Source: Iris pallida (Eukaryota > Streptophyta > Magnoliopsida > Asparagales > Iridaceae). Taken from it: DNA of 64,000 bases. Below are positions 10,461 through 23,158 of the stretch, piece by piece; positions within the stretch are counted from its first letter, which is position 1, and the number at the start of each line of letters is the position of its first letter. The DNA is taken from positions 7,489,138 to 7,553,137 of the forward strand of contig JANAVB010033216.1 of the NCBI GenBank assembly GCA_029216955.1, written 5' to 3'. A program made the translations under genes and the position numbers. The notes below the pieces were generated by a model. The model did no database searches and was not told the DNA's origin. It saw only the letters and a program-made list of their open reading frames with translations.

Positions 10461-11832
10461 TACACATTATTGAGTAGTGAAGAAAACTATATACACATAT
10501 ATTATATTAAAATGAAATTCATAGAAATAAAAAAGAACAAAAAATAATTGCAACCAAATAGAAAAAGCCTAATCCATAACCATGAAATGTAACTACATTC
10601 ATAAAATGGTATAATTACTAATGATAGGTTTTAGAGGTAATTTAAGAGCAAGCTGCACTCAATTCAACTCTAGTTTTTGACAAATTTAATTTCAAGTTGA
10701 AATTGTTTTTAACTTTCTGAGTTTGATTTTGACACTCATGGTTTTTGTATTAGAAAATCTTTTTTTAATAGGTTTCTGGTGGCAGGTTAATTAGTTCTGG
10801 GCCTTTGTTGATTGATTGGAAAAAGGGGCTTTTGGTTCTGCTCTTCTTGTAAGGCATAAGCATGAAAAGAAGTAAGGATGAACTATGCAAAGGTGGTGTT
10901 TAATGATCTGTTACATAACAAATCTATTTATTAAAACATACCACTTGAGATATCTAATGTTTAGTAAACCTAATAAAGTCATATAACATGTGTGGATGTA
11001 CATGAATCCCTCATTTAACTGCAAAATTAACCAGTAAGTTGTCAGGACAATCCTCCCAAATGAAAGAATGTCCCAAAAGGTAACACAATTCACTTATCCT
11101 GTGTATAATATTATGTAACCTAAAAAATTCATGTACCCTGAAACCATGTAACAACCCATCTCAAACTAGTTATATTGTTTAATCATCCAAACATCTATTA
11201 AAATCAAGTATATATTACAGAAATTGAAGATGAGCTACAAAAGGAAGATTGTTTGTCTTTAGATATATAGATGAACAACAAGTTATGTGTTTAATCCAAA
11301 GAATAGATGCAAAGATCTTTAGTAAGAAAATAGAAAGAAAAAGAGAACAAAGAAGTAAACCTGGAACTCCTTAGAGTCTTCACACAGAGAGAAACGGGAA
11401 TGAGTTATTAGAGAGATGGATTGGGGTTTATTTTCTTCTTATAAACTTGAGGGTATTTTAACCACTTTAAAAAATAGATGAGGATAAAACAGACTTTTTA
11501 TACTTTATAAGTACCTATTTGTTTTTGAAGTGGCAAAATGACACTCCTAAAATTTGAGCCACAACTGGTTGCCACTTATAAAGTGGCAAAAACAAACATC
11601 CCCTTAGTATTCTCTTTGACAAGCAACATGCAAATGATTCAATTTTCTTCTTTTATAATAGACATTCCCAAATTCTGGTGAAGAGGAATTCTACTGGCTA
11701 CTACCATTCTGAGCACAACGTTAAAGGAGGACAGAATTCTCGAAACCGTAGATGATTCAAAATGGCTATGGGAATGTCAACATTATAAAAAATGACAAGC
11801 TGCTATGTTGTTTGATTATGGTTTAATAAAAT

Positions 11833-12085
11833 GGATTATTTTGTATAATGGTACCAGATTTAGGACCTAATTAGACTTTGGGTATTTGTCCGTTGATGGG
11901 TTTGGGTATTCTAAATTTTTCAGTGACACATTTTAGCAGGTGACAAAATGAGTCTTTTAATGACGAATGTTCGTCACTAAAATGTGTCGTTAAAATTTTT
12001 TGAGTACCCAAACCCATCAACGGATAAATCCAGTACCCAAAGTCTAATTAAGTTCTAAACCTGATACCCTTATACAAAATAATCC
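11833..12085. mobile_element. Foldback MITE in intron 1
   Basis: Long inverted arms: GGATTATTTTGTATAA, then CTAATTAGACTTTGGGTA, CCGTTGATGGGTTTGGGTA and a central pair around CATTTTAG/CTAAAATG. The arms are similar over about 110 bp each. There is no coding capacity and no certain TSD. Confidence 0.75.
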
Positions 12086-13056
12086 TAGTAAAATTTAGTA
12101 TTTGTGTGCATTCTTGAAGGGAATACACTAATACAGACATAGCCAAATTATTTAGAAGAGGAATTATCTTGTAGCTTTCGTGGTTAGGATCTTGAATGAA
12201 TTTGTTAATTATCTTGTGGAGCTATCTCAATGTTGATGAATACATATAACACTATATTTGATAACGAATATTGAGCTTTTAATGTTTTTGATTTGTTCCA
12301 TCTTTCTTTTGCTTTGCCCGCAGATGAAATTAAGCTACGCCTTTTCTCTCAACCTTAGAAGGCATTAGGTAGTTCTTTAAAAAACAAAATACCTTCTCAT
12401 TTGACGTAGTTGGTAACGATCTCAAGAATCAAGGTGCATCTGGTTACTTGATTTCTTGCTAGTGAAGCATGCTACTGATCTTTCCACAGACACAGGACTA
12501 AATTTAACTCTTGATCAAGGTTCGTAATATCATATTGGGATCGGTTCTGGACCCTTCCTATGAGTATCAATATTTGCAGTTTCTTCAGTTTCGGATCGGA
12601 GTATCAGGTTCTTCGTTTCGGAAAGCCAAATATGATTAATTGTAATTTTCCGTATTCTTGTCTGTGAACTTCCATGGCTTTTATTCGAAAACTTAAGCAA
12701 GGATAACTGTATGGAATGTGACGTATGGTGGGAGCAATGTACCCCTTGCAGTTAGTTTTCAGGATTGCTTCATTCATCCAAATAATCTTTATATCCAATT
12801 CCCTCTTTTCCTTCCCCCAGTTACGAATTTTATATTGGTGAATTATGAATTTAAAATAGTTGTGATGATTGTTTGCTGGTTCAAGCTCTTATGCTCCTTT
12901 CCCAAGTTCGTTTGCATTTCTTAACATAAACATAATTGATCGTTTATGATGTCAAAATATGGTTACTCATCCATATAAATCAATTATTCTAGTAATTTTT
13001 CACGTCTTGTACGGATTCTCATGTTTGCTGAGTTTCCATTTCTTCTGCTGGTTTAG
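12086..13056. other. Intron 1 remainder, with a worn copy of the ATCGG-rich MITE family
   Basis: AAGGTTCGTAATATC from 12517, followed by GGATCGG, TTCCTATGAGTATC and GGATCGGAGTATC, matches the element at 18451-18911 over about 110 bp. The right end is not recognisable. Otherwise this is AT-rich intron sequence without a gene. Confidence 0.5.
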
Positions 13057-13095
13057 GTATTGAAGATGCTGGTATTCCATATGGTGGGCTAGAAG
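13057..13095 (+). CDS. GT-1: GT-1 exon 2 (39-bp micro-exon)
   Basis: The exon lies between GTTTAG (13051-13056) and GTACTT (13096). It starts and ends in phase 1 and adds GIEDAGIPYGGLE, which continues FNDKG from exon 1 in the same way as DKGFDD... in the Arabidopsis protein as I recall it. Its short length makes it invisible to simple ORF searches. The evidence is the frame, the splice sites and the family alignment. Confidence 0.85.
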
Positions 13096-13859
13096 GTACT
13101 TTATATCTTTATTCATAAAATATCTCCATGATATCTTTCATTTGATTATCTGTACAGTTGCAGTTTGTTACTGCTAGAACTCTTATTTTCTTATGCATGG
13201 GTGTTATTTAATGAGTCTACTAATAATTTCTCGTGCTACTATAGTTGGCGGCAGGGACATACCCATAATTAATTTTTGGGAAAGAGGAAGAATCTGTACA
13301 TTATCAATCGTTTAACGGAAAGTATATTATAGAATAGCAAGAGAGATACTTATTACGAGAGATACTGGTTAAGGAAGAAATGTCTGCAAGGATATGGAAG
13401 AAGAGATTTGGGAAATCCCAGAGGGTTTAATTTTTCTATTAGGCTCAAGGCTAATACATATAGTGTGTTGTATATGTCATGAAAACAAATAAAGAAGGCA
13501 AAGGAAGGAGAAGATAAAAGTAAGTTTACATAGTGAAGAGTATACAATGAAGGTTAATATAGAAGGATAGATCATGTAGATAATTCACCATTCTTAACAC
13601 CCCCAAATTCATGATGTCTGTGCCAGCAAGAGTTTGCTGAATACAAATAAGGGTCTTTATATTGACTTTATGTAGTCAGTAATCTATAGATGGGAGGTGA
13701 TGAATGGAAGAGGTAATCATCTTGGGAGAAAATGTTGTTGTACAAAGTGGCGATCGAGATACACATGATTGCTGGCAAACTAGATTCTAGACTGCACTAG
13801 TATTTTCAAAATATAGGGAGTGGCAGTATAAAGAGAAACATTCATATCACCGTTATAAC

Positions 13860-14560
13860 CAAGTAATTTCAGCACTCTCATGGTACTTAGCTTCTGTACT
13901 TGTTGGGAGACAATATCTTATTTCTTGGACTTCTAAGCGACCACATAGCCTCCAAGAATTATGCAAAAACATGTGGTGGATTTCTGATAAGATACGCCTA
14001 ATCAATTTCACTATATGCTCAAATTGTAAATATGAAGAGGCATGAAAGAATAAATATTTGGAGATAATGCCACGTAGATGTAGAATATAGACAAGATGAA
14101 CTTAATGAATATCTAGTGGAGCAGGGATAAACTAGCGAATGATATGTATTGTATGAGCTATGTTTGGTCTGCTGATGGGGAGGTATACAATACTGCTAAT
14201 CAATTGTCTATAACGGGAGTGGTGAGATAAGGATTTCCAATCATCTGGATGCAATTTGATATTCGGCTCCTGAGGTGTTAAGTGAAGTGCGAGAATCAGC
14301 AAGACAAGTTTAGACAAGAATCTCAACTATGAACTTCTTATATGGAGAAGATAACCTCGTAGGGAATGCTAGGCATCTAATCTAAAGAAGTAGCACATAT
14401 GTCTAAGGTCCTTTATCTCAAAGTAACAATTCACATGTTTGACTTGCATAATATTGTGCGAGTTACTAGCGTTTACTGTATTTGTAGGAAGTTGGAAGTG
14501 GAGCCAATTAATGACAAGATGAGTTAAAATCATCTTTAGGTCGTTTGAACGTAACACAAA
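13860..14560 (-). pseudogene. Eroded Copia pol fragment in intron 2
   Basis: On the minus strand from 14560 downward: NCYFEIKDLRHMCYFF (RT end), TPQEPNIKLHPDDW, RYRQLISSIVYLPISRPNIA (RT-RNase H connection), then near 13930 an RNase H relic resembling the SKKQ...S..EAEY block with stops. The order fits a Ty1/Copia pol. No LTR is visible, and several stops and shifts make it an old relic. Confidence 0.75.
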
Positions 14561-15169
14561 CCAATAGATTCTTTTGTAAGGAGCTATAAGATAGTAGTTA
14601 AAGGAGCCACTAGGACTAGAGATAGGCCTAAACCCTAAACGAACATGATTTGAACTTCAGAAAATTTAATGGTTTTGTTTGTGTTATATAGAGAACATGG
14701 GCTTAAAAGAGCAATGGAGGAAAAGGATATAAAGGCTTTATTGTTGTTACTGGTACTGTTATTTTCTTTTTTTCCTACGACTATCCTTATGGCTTAATTT
14801 TAATATATAGAATTTATTTATATTACTTTAATCTTATCCAAATCTAAATTCTTACTCTTGGTGCAAGAATATAGTAACAAGAATTGGTCCATATCAATTA
14901 AAATAAACATAGTGTGTAGTGTGTGTGTGTGTGTATATATATAGTGCATGGTATTATTATTTTTGACCAAGCCAAAACATCTCCATGTCATTGCTTTTCT
15001 TCTTACAAATAGTTTGATGGAAGTGGCATACTTATATTGTTGAAATAACTCGGAGATTACCTGCACCCATAAATTTGCTTTTAGTCGAGATAATTTTCTA
15101 CTACCATGAATGATATGATTGCATCAGGTGATAACATCATACATGATACACCATGCAATGCTTATATCT
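14561..15169. other. Intron 2 sequence with a short GT/TA microsatellite
   Basis: AT-rich intron DNA. A GT run followed by TA repeats lies at about 14913-14943. No gene or defined element is seen. Confidence 0.4.
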
Positions 15170-15890
15170 AGGGCGACCGATGTACAAGTTTTGCAACCGA
15201 TTGTAAATTATACAACTGAAACCGATGTACATATCCTTGATAACTGAGCGGTTCGGTTAACCGACTAGATGTCTTGGTCGATTGGTTATTTTGTTACAAT
15301 CAATAGGTAGTTTAGCTCAGTTAAGGATAGATCATTAACATTTTTTTTTGAGGGCTCAAGAAGTAAGTATATTCAAATTTAGTTCATTATGAATTCTATA
15401 ATAGAATATTTGGAGTTTAGTTCAATTGAATATATTGCTCAAAAATCTAATAAAATTCACAAATGTCATTCGATGCATTAACCTATGTATAAGATTTGAA
15501 AAATGCTTACCAATTTCTAGGTCGTGATAGAGTCTTTTTAGTTTGAATATTAAAGTATTAACCCATGTGTATATCTGACCCGTCAACTCGTGTATATATT
15601 TAAATGTTTAAATATTTAATCAAATAACCCATATTGGATATAATAAATTTAATAACCCATATTTCAAAGGGTGAAAATTTTAATAAAACATATATAAAAG
15701 TCGGCTAAAACAGTCAGTCAGTTAAATAGAGATAACAAACCGTAACTGACTGTTAAAGTTATTTAGAAACCATAACCGAACCGTCTTGGTTTCTTGGGCT
15801 ATTCTTGGGCTAGACTGAATCGACCACTACTTGGTTCGGTCGGTTAACCAAATTGTAGCTTAATGGTGAACAGCCTACCTATATCATTCA
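15170..15890. repeat. GGTTAACCGA-rich repeat, probable non-autonomous DNA element
   Basis: Both outer parts carry multiple forms of GGTTCGGTTAACCGA and ACCGAACC in opposite orientation (15250-15290 and 15770-15855) around an AT-rich middle. It starts near AGGGCGACCGATG and ends near AACAGCCT. No certain TSD, so the type is a guess (hAT-like). Confidence 0.4.
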
Positions 15891-17978
15891 GCCTTCCCCA
15901 ACTATCAACTTCATGAATCAATGCTTATACTACATTTATGTTAAGGACAGCTTCAGGATCATGTGTACCATTATCATAATTTAGAAGGATCTTCAATATG
16001 AAGATACTGTTGGTTAATGATTATTTTATTACAGTTTTTTGACATTCTATATAGCAGTACCGCAAGCTTAGAATTATTGTTCTAGAGTAAAATGGCATGT
16101 GTTGGCTTGCTTGGAAGTCTTGAGGCCACCTTGGTTTATTACATTTTCTGACGTTCCAATGAGGATGATGACTGTTCACACTTCACACTGGGGATTAATT
16201 CTTGTGCATGAAGTTATGGCATGTAAAATTTCCCTAAGCATCCCAAGTTATGAAGATACTGCTTTAAGCTCTTCCAAAGATCCAAAGTATGTTGTCTTTG
16301 TACTATTTTGACCTGTCTTTTGTTATTTTGCGCCAAGATGTGTGATACCTTGCCATTATTGGGCATCTCTCATAATCCTAGTTCTTCAGGACACTTTTTC
16401 ATTCAAATGGTTAACTTCGTATATTAAGTGGAATGACTGAATTATTGAAAATGCAACCAGTTTAGCTGGTAATGCTTTCTTAATCAGATGGTCCTCTGGC
16501 GCTGTTAGAGTTATTCCAAGGCTTATTGTAGCCCAGTTTTTGCTATGGAGATTGAGAACTCTTGAAGGGAATCAAAGTGGCATGCAAGGCTTCCCCATCT
16601 TAACTATTAGGGTAGTGGGGCTCTTCTGTTGTCATTTATGCTTGACAACAGCCATCTTTCTCCCTTGAGGAACATTTCTAGTCTAGACTTTACTTACAAT
16701 CTCAGTAGAAGTCCCTCTTTGGAGGGCTCCAGTTATACACAGAGAAGGAAACTATTCAAAAAATTTGCTAGCCGACCATTCTAAGTGATATATTTTTGTT
16801 AACGTTTAAGTATCAACATCTAGCCCATTAGGTTATTGGAACTAGTAAATCAGGAAGCAAGTGTGCCATATTATTTTTTGTGTATTAATTGGCAGTAAAC
16901 TGAGAAGACAAAATCAACGACCTCTTTATCCCAGAAATTTGCGTCCCGCTACATGAATCCTTATTCTTCCATTCAACGCTGTCACGTCATGTCCTCTCTC
17001 TACCATTCGAGTTATGTGAAGCAGTTTCCATTATACCGTCCATGGCTGCTTCCTAATTAATTTAATACTCGACTGATTAATGGCAATTTCGTGGCCACTT
17101 TCTATTTTCAATTACACGGCTACCTGATCAATCGGATTTAGTGTGCGGTTCATTCATTTTTGGAACAGTGACCGTTAGCCGAAGTATGATAGCTATGTCA
17201 AAACTAGACTGCTATTCTTCGACAAGCTTTTATATTGTATATCAGTGACGTGTGCAATTTAAGGTCACATACCTGTCAGTTACACTTACACCTCATGCGT
17301 CTTTGTAGAATCACCAACTAAATAGTGAACTAGATTGATTTGAGATCCAATTCTCATCTTTTGGTTTTACATGATTGGATATTTGTCAAGAAAATGAGAA
17401 TAGTCATAGTTAAAACATAGGTTAGGACCTTATGTATTACTATCTCATTACCATTTGATAATTTATAAATTTGTGAAAAGAACTAGACCACCATTCCAAA
17501 TTACCTTCTTACTCTTACTGAGTATGAGGGATGTATCCAGAGAATGGAATATAAAACTGAAGTGGATTTTGATTTTTAATTGACTTGAGTTGAACATTTT
17601 GAAAAGGGAAGATAAGAATTTGCTATGTTGCACGAGTATCCATAATGGGGGACGATGGGTGGGAGTGAGGGAGTACTGCAGCTTTTAGAAGCTAGCTTAC
17701 AGTGGTTTGACTGTAAAAGATCAATGGGCCAATAAGCCTGACCTTGTATCTGGAAAGTGGTTTCATAACTCATTCTAGTGTTGACAGTTTCTTTGTTTCC
17801 TTGCACCACACTATGCATCCCTGTTTTGATTGCATCCTATAAAGTTTTGATTTCTCTCAGTCTCCTACACCAGATATTCCAATATAATTTGTAGGCGATG
17901 CTGCATTTTTGTCACTCATGTCATCTTTTATGTGAAAATTTATTCAAGTTTGTGAAGACAGTTTTATGATTATCCCAG
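15891..17978. other. Intron 2 remainder
   Basis: About 2 kb without a recognisable gene or repeat boundary. Short open frames here (for example 16099-16311) have no family features. The branch point and pyrimidine tract for exon 3 lie at its end. Confidence 0.5.
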
Positions 17979-18107
17979 GTTCAGATAGGTCATCAGTTCT
18001 GGAACAGCGTTTGGATCATGATGCACACCATCTTGCGATAACAACCGCTGATGCGCCTGCTGGAAATGGTCTTCCTCCATGGAACTGGAGAGATGCTTCT
18101 GCAAATG
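17979..18107 (+). CDS. GT-1: GT-1 exon 3
   Basis: This 129-bp phase 1 exon between TATCCCAG and GTAGGA encodes residues 192-233 plus split codons. It includes LEQRLDHDAHHLAITTAD and LPPWNWRD, which match conserved GT-1 family blocks (RLDHD, LAITTA, PWNWR) between the DNA-binding and C-terminal domains. The function of this linker is not known to me. Confidence 0.92.
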
Positions 18108-18304
18108 GTAGGAATTTCGATTAACATCATTTGATTGAAAGAAATATGCTTTTGAATCATTAGTCAGTTGCTTCATAAGCCTGCCTATTCTCTGTGATAT
18201 TGTAATCCAAATACTTGAACATGGTTTTGCCACCTACTGCAAGTGCTATTATTGCAGAAGCCAAGTAAACATGGTAGTTCTACTTATTAGATAAACTTAA
18301 GTTT

Positions 18305-19043
18305 TAGGCTAATTTGCAACTAAATACCCTGAACTTTGAAGGATTTGCAAGTTGCTACCCAAAACTATTAAAATTGACAACTTGCTACACTAAACTATTA
18401 TAGTTAGCAACTTAATACCTTGAACTTTTACTTATTTGCAACTTGCTACCAAGGTTCGCAGTATCAGAATCGGTATCGGACCATTCCTATGAGTATTGTA
18501 TCGGTGATATTAGTAGTATCGGCGGATTTGGATCGGAGTATCGGGTTTTTTGGTATCGGAAAACAAATAATTATTAATAAATTATTAACATTAAAAAAAA
18601 ATATTTTATACATTTAGGCATAATTTTAAGTATTTTAAGTGTTATTTCTTAGTATTTTTGAAATTAAATAAAATAGTAGTCACCTTTACCGATTGGTTTA
18701 CATGCAAGAAATAAATTTTCTTCTTTTACATGCTTTTACAACCTTATTATTCTTTAAACCCTTGCTGATTTGTCTTTTTCGTTCAATTTTCTTTGCCGAA
18801 TTGACCAGAAAAGAGATTTCCAATGTCGATATCGGTCAGTATCAGGTATCGGTCGGTATCGGATCGGGACATGCCAAACTATATTAGTATCGGCCGATAC
18901 TGCAAACTATGCTTGCTACCCTATACCAGTAAGGCAGGATGCCATTAAGAAATATGAAAATATGAAGGGTACCATTGTTAATGCATACGGGTAGCAATTT
19001 GGAAATCCGTTAAAGTGTAGGTATTTAGTTGCAAATTAGCCTC
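18305..19043. mobile_element. MITE in intron 3, interrupted by a second MITE
   Basis: The ends are inverted: AGGCTAATTTGCAACTAAAT at 18306 and its complement ending at 19043, followed inward by ATTTGCAAGTTGCTACCC or a close variant on both sides. The middle is split by the insertion at 18451-18911. Without that insertion the MITE would be about 270 bp. Confidence 0.7.
18451..18911. mobile_element. Mutator-type MITE with 9-bp TSD, nested in another MITE
   Basis: The 461-bp segment is flanked by CTTGCTACC at 18442-18450 and 18912-18920, an exact 9-bp duplication as made by Mutator-like transposases. Its ends are inverted: AAGGTTCGCAGTATC on the left, and ATAGTTTGCAGTATC read inward from the right. 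Both arms are rich in ATCGGTATCGG. It has no transposase. Related ends occur at 12517 and near 40270 and 41913. Confidence 0.75.
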
Positions 19044-19169
19044 AAGTTTATATGGTAAGAGAAAGATACATATCTATCATTGTGGAATATGTTGTATATA
19101 GACGCAAACAAGATAAGTAATAAAATGGAAGGGGTGCGTTGGTTCCCCTCGTGTTGCTAGGCCCTTTCT

Positions 19170-20578
19170 AGGTTATAACGGGTCGACCCAAACATCATCC
19201 GAACCCTAACTGAACCTGACATAAAGGCTACATGGAAAGGAATCTATATAAAAAAATTCTTCAAAGTGTAAAAAAAAAAGCCAAAATATATCCTATTTTA
19301 AATGTATTATATAGATTGTTTAAACGGATCTTGATGTAATTGTTGCATCTATCTGTACTTCTGTGCATCAGCCATCCAACCAATTCTTATTTTGGAGATA
19401 TGAAATGCCATTAGCCTCCATTAATATATGTGAGTTTATCTTTTAACATTATAATATAATATAATATCACAATTATGTTAACATTATGTGAATACCAAAC
19501 TCTGTACATTGTTTATCTATATGGGTATGTTTGGTAAAGAGTAAGTGTAAGAGAATTTGGATTTACACTTTCAAGAAATAAAAATTGTATGGATTCCATG
19601 TAGTTTATTGTCCATTGTAATTTCAAAAAAGTATTTGGTTTGTTAAAAAATGGAAAAGTGGAAAGTGAGAAGTACATTATAATAATATAATTGTTATTAA
19701 ATTCTTTATAATTACAAGATAATAATAATTATTACTCATCTTAATAATTAATTACTATAAGTATATCTTATATTAAATACTAATTAAATTATCAGACTAA
19801 ATTGATAGCTAATTATTAATATTATGTATTTAACCAATTATTTAATTTTTAGGTTAAACAATTACTGTAAAAATAATAAGTATTATTATTTAACTATCTT
19901 AACTACTTGTTAAATTAACTATCTTGATTTCTTCGTATTAGTTAGCATGTAATCACTATTTAATATTAATTAAATATCTTATAATTATTTTATAAGTTAA
20001 AGTATTATTTAATTATTTTTACATAACAGTATTTGATTACTAACCATTATTTTATAATATATTTATGAATATTAATTCGTTAATTTTTTATATTTAATGG
20101 TAATCGTGTATTATTAATTCTTAAGTATCATAATTACAAAGTTACTACTATGACACTAACTAATTATTTATGAACAATATTAACTACCTAAGTAAAAAAA
20201 ATACATATATTATAAAAAAAATTCTTAACTCCACTTTTCAATCCACATCCTCTTCTTTGGAGTGGATGTTAAAAGTTGAAAGTGAAGGGAACAAAGTGGG
20301 GGATATGAATTTGTATTGCAATGATGGGATGCAGTTTTTACTCCAAATCCAAGTTGAACCAAACAATAGATTTTGAAAAACTCTTCCACTTTCCAAGATT
20401 TTGTACTTTCCACTCCTACTTTAAAGTTACCAAATAGACTCTATAACACATTTAAAGTGGGATAATATTTTGGCATCTTTTTTCCACTTTCAAAATCTTT
20501 TAGAAAAGATTCCTTTCCATGTAGTTTTAAATTGAACATGTTTGGTTCAGATAAGGTTGGGTCGACCGGTTATAATCC
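19170..20578. mobile_element. Element with about 140-bp inverted ends in intron 3
   Basis: The left arm (19170-19315) and the right arm (20438-20578) are inverted copies, with shared blocks GTTATAAC.GGTCGACCCAA, CTACATGGAAAGGAATCT, GCCAAAATAT and TTTAAATGT. Inside lie AT-rich DNA and a possible second small element whose ends resemble TGTTTGGTAA (about 19527 and 20430). No transposase and no certain TSD. Confidence 0.6.
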
Positions 20579-22930
20579 GACCCCACGGGCCGGGTTCTGG
20601 TTTGGAAGAAGTTTAGGTCGACCAATTATAACCCGACCTATTGTATCGTTTAAGTGAAACATTTAGGATTTGAATAATGTTTGGGTCGACCCATTAATCC
20701 ATTATAACTTTATCCGTCAAATATCTCATTTAGGCTTGGTTTGAGATTGCTCTTGCTTTATAGAAGAACCAACAAGAGTAGCTAGACATCAGTTGCCCAC
20801 CTGTTTTCAAAACTTGTCCCAAAAGTAAACTGACTTTTCAATTTTTTTTGACAAGTTGTTGTTACCAAACATCTTATGGGGCTACTTTTGAAAAAATAAA
20901 TAAACAAAGACGACCATAATAAGCAGTCCCAAACCATCCTTAATAAACCAAAAAACTAACTTAACAATGGTGACCCAGAGACTACCGGTGGCCAGTCAGA
21001 CAAGATGGTGACGGCAGGGCCGTTGTTTTCACTCCAGGCTCTCTAAGAGGGAGTAGATGGAGTAGGAGTTATAGAAGGAGGAAGAAGCAGTGATATAGAG
21101 TTGTGTTAGGGTTAGTTTTTTTTAGGAGGTAGAGGTAGAGGTAGAGGTAGAGATAGAGAGAAAAGTTGTCAAAGGCATGCCTGAGGCACGAGCCTCTGCT
21201 CCTCGGAATATGAGGCGAGGTGTGCTTTGTGAGGCGTGTGCCATAGTGAGCCTCATGGTGAGGCTCATGCCCAGATGAGGCTGCCTCTTGCATATGCTAC
21301 TTTATGTTATCTTTTATATGTGTTCTATACCTTAGAAGCCAGTAACTTTTAGAAGGTCAACGAATCTCAGTAAGAACCTCGATTCGGCAGTTCTTACTTG
21401 GGAGCTTGTTGGGAGCTCGCTTCCCCGACGACGGAAGCTCGTTTCTCCGGCGACGAGTGTAAATTTCTCTGACGAGATGAGCGTTTCCCAAAATATGACC
21501 ATAATTTTAAAAGATGACAAATTTTGGGAAAAAAGTTAGAAGATTTGTAATACACCTTTATCAAAGTACGAAGAAACTAAAGATTATTTAGCTTGACATC
21601 ATAAAAAATCAACATGTGAATGATCTCTCTTTTACTTCGAACTAAAATTTATAAATTCTAATAAATATTAAGATATTTATAAGTTTTGATAACAATAATT
21701 AATATACGCAATTTTTTATTAGCGCACGCTCCCAACTTAGACTCTTCTAATTAGTCGCGTTCACCCGCCTCCGCTTCCGTCCCCGCTTCTGGCTTTCAAG
21801 TTCTATACTAGCCAATATATTTTTTCCCCAATGGGTAGGAACCACAGTTGGATCTGATAGTTAATATCTCTTGGAAATTGAAAAATCTCTTAAGAAAAAA
21901 CGGGAAAAGGAGTCCTAAACTCCAAGAAGATTCAATGCTCGGTAGATTAAGAAGAAGAAAAAAGGCGCTCATAATTTATAGGCATTCCCGATTACCACTC
22001 CGGTATGTCCACTTTCAATATCTATTACAAATAGTCGTATATGATATATAAATATCATCTTGTTTCGAATAAATGTGCGCCTCGTGTTCACCGGGCTTGC
22101 ACCTTAGCCTCGCGCTTCGGTCTTTTATAGCCTTTGCACTGTGTTGCTCCTTTAATAACTTTGATAGAGAATGTCTGATGTTGTTAGAGTAGAAAAGGGA
22201 GGAAGAAGCAGAAGGGAGTTGTTAATAGGTTGTTTTTTAGTTGTATACCCTATAAACATTCATATTTGCGTGTATGCCATTTGAAATATCAAATTACATC
22301 TAAATTCATAAAAAATTGCATGTGTACCCTTCTTTGCTAAAGTCCACACAGTTTGCAGGTATTTCCTAGTTTCTAATAAGAAACAATTGATTGATTCCTT
22401 AGATGGTTAGTATACCCACACAACATATATACACACATAAGTGAGAACCTTAGAGTTAATCATGACCGTCTAAAATCATGTTTTTCTATGTATTTATCTG
22501 GTTACTAAACAATGTTCCATATCAACTAAAATTTGGTGTATATATATTTTTCTAATACTTAGAAAATGACCAGCAATTTGGATTCCTGTGTAATGACTAA
22601 AGGTGGCAAGTGGGTCTGGTTTGGTTGGTTCATTCTTGATCGACTCGTATATGCTTTAACCTGAACAGACCCACCCAAGTAGCAGCATAACCCATTGATT
22701 CCAATAGAAGACAGATAAATTGCCTGTCAAAATGATCTGTGGTAGTAGTTAATAGTATCATAGAGTAGAGTAACTGAGGTGTGAGGCCACACACATGCAA
22801 ATGTGTTCACAAATCATCATTCAGTATTCGGTTAGTATTAGTAATTATTATTTAACTATTTCCGTGCATTATTTTTTAGTTGTCCTCAGCTCATGCTATT
22901 GACTTACCTATTGCATTATGAATACTTTAG
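20579..22930. other. Intron 3 remainder
   Basis: Contains a GGTAGA hexamer run (about 21125-21158), a GAGGC-rich stretch (21180-21285) of the type seen in dispersed plant repeats, and otherwise AT-rich DNA. No gene is recognisable. A pyrimidine-rich tract and CTTTAG precede exon 4. Confidence 0.45.
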
Positions 22931-23158
22931 GTGCAGATAACCATACCTCATATGGTGGAAAAGTTATATTAGTCAAGTGTGGAGAATACACCAAAAGAAT
23001 AGGTATTGATGGGACTACAGAAGCAATTAAGGAGGCCATCAAGTCATCTTTCGGATTGAGAACAAAAAGAGCATTTTGGCTAGAAGATGAAGATGATGTT
23101 GTTCGCTGTCTTGACAGGGAAATGCCGTTGGGGACATATAAACTTCAACTTGATGCAG
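22931..23158 (+). CDS. GT-1: GT-1 exon 4, first part of the C-terminal domain
   Basis: This 228-bp phase 1 exon between CTTTAG and GTAATA encodes residues 235-309. The blocks [57 protein letters not shown] and LQLD match the conserved C-terminal region of GT-1. From family knowledge this part is linked to oligomerisation and contacts with other factors. The frame could extend upstream to an ATG at 22918, but that lies in the intron. Confidence 0.95.

Larger units (their letters stand above)
8562..11603 (-). mobile_element. PIF/Harbinger transposon in GT-1 intron 1
   Basis: The 3042-bp element is flanked by TTA (8559-8561 and 11604-11606), the superfamily's target duplication. Both ends are inverted: the right end reads inward GGGGATGTTTGTTTTTGCCA and then CTTATAAGTGG; the left reads GGTGGTGTTTTTCCCC, then CACTTATTAGTGG. 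It carries two minus-strand genes in the expected order, a Myb/SANT-like ORF1 and a DDE transposase, both decayed. The inverted ends themselves are also partly eroded, so it is probably immobile. Confidence 0.85.

Noticed and set aside
8164..22930. Nearly equal lengths of GT-1 introns 1-3 (4893, 4883, 4823 bp)
   Set aside because: They contain unrelated insertions of different size, so the similarity is most likely chance.
22918..22930. ATG at 22918 as start of a separate small gene
   Set aside because: Upstream part is the intron with the CTTTAG acceptor; the frame is GT-1 exon 4.
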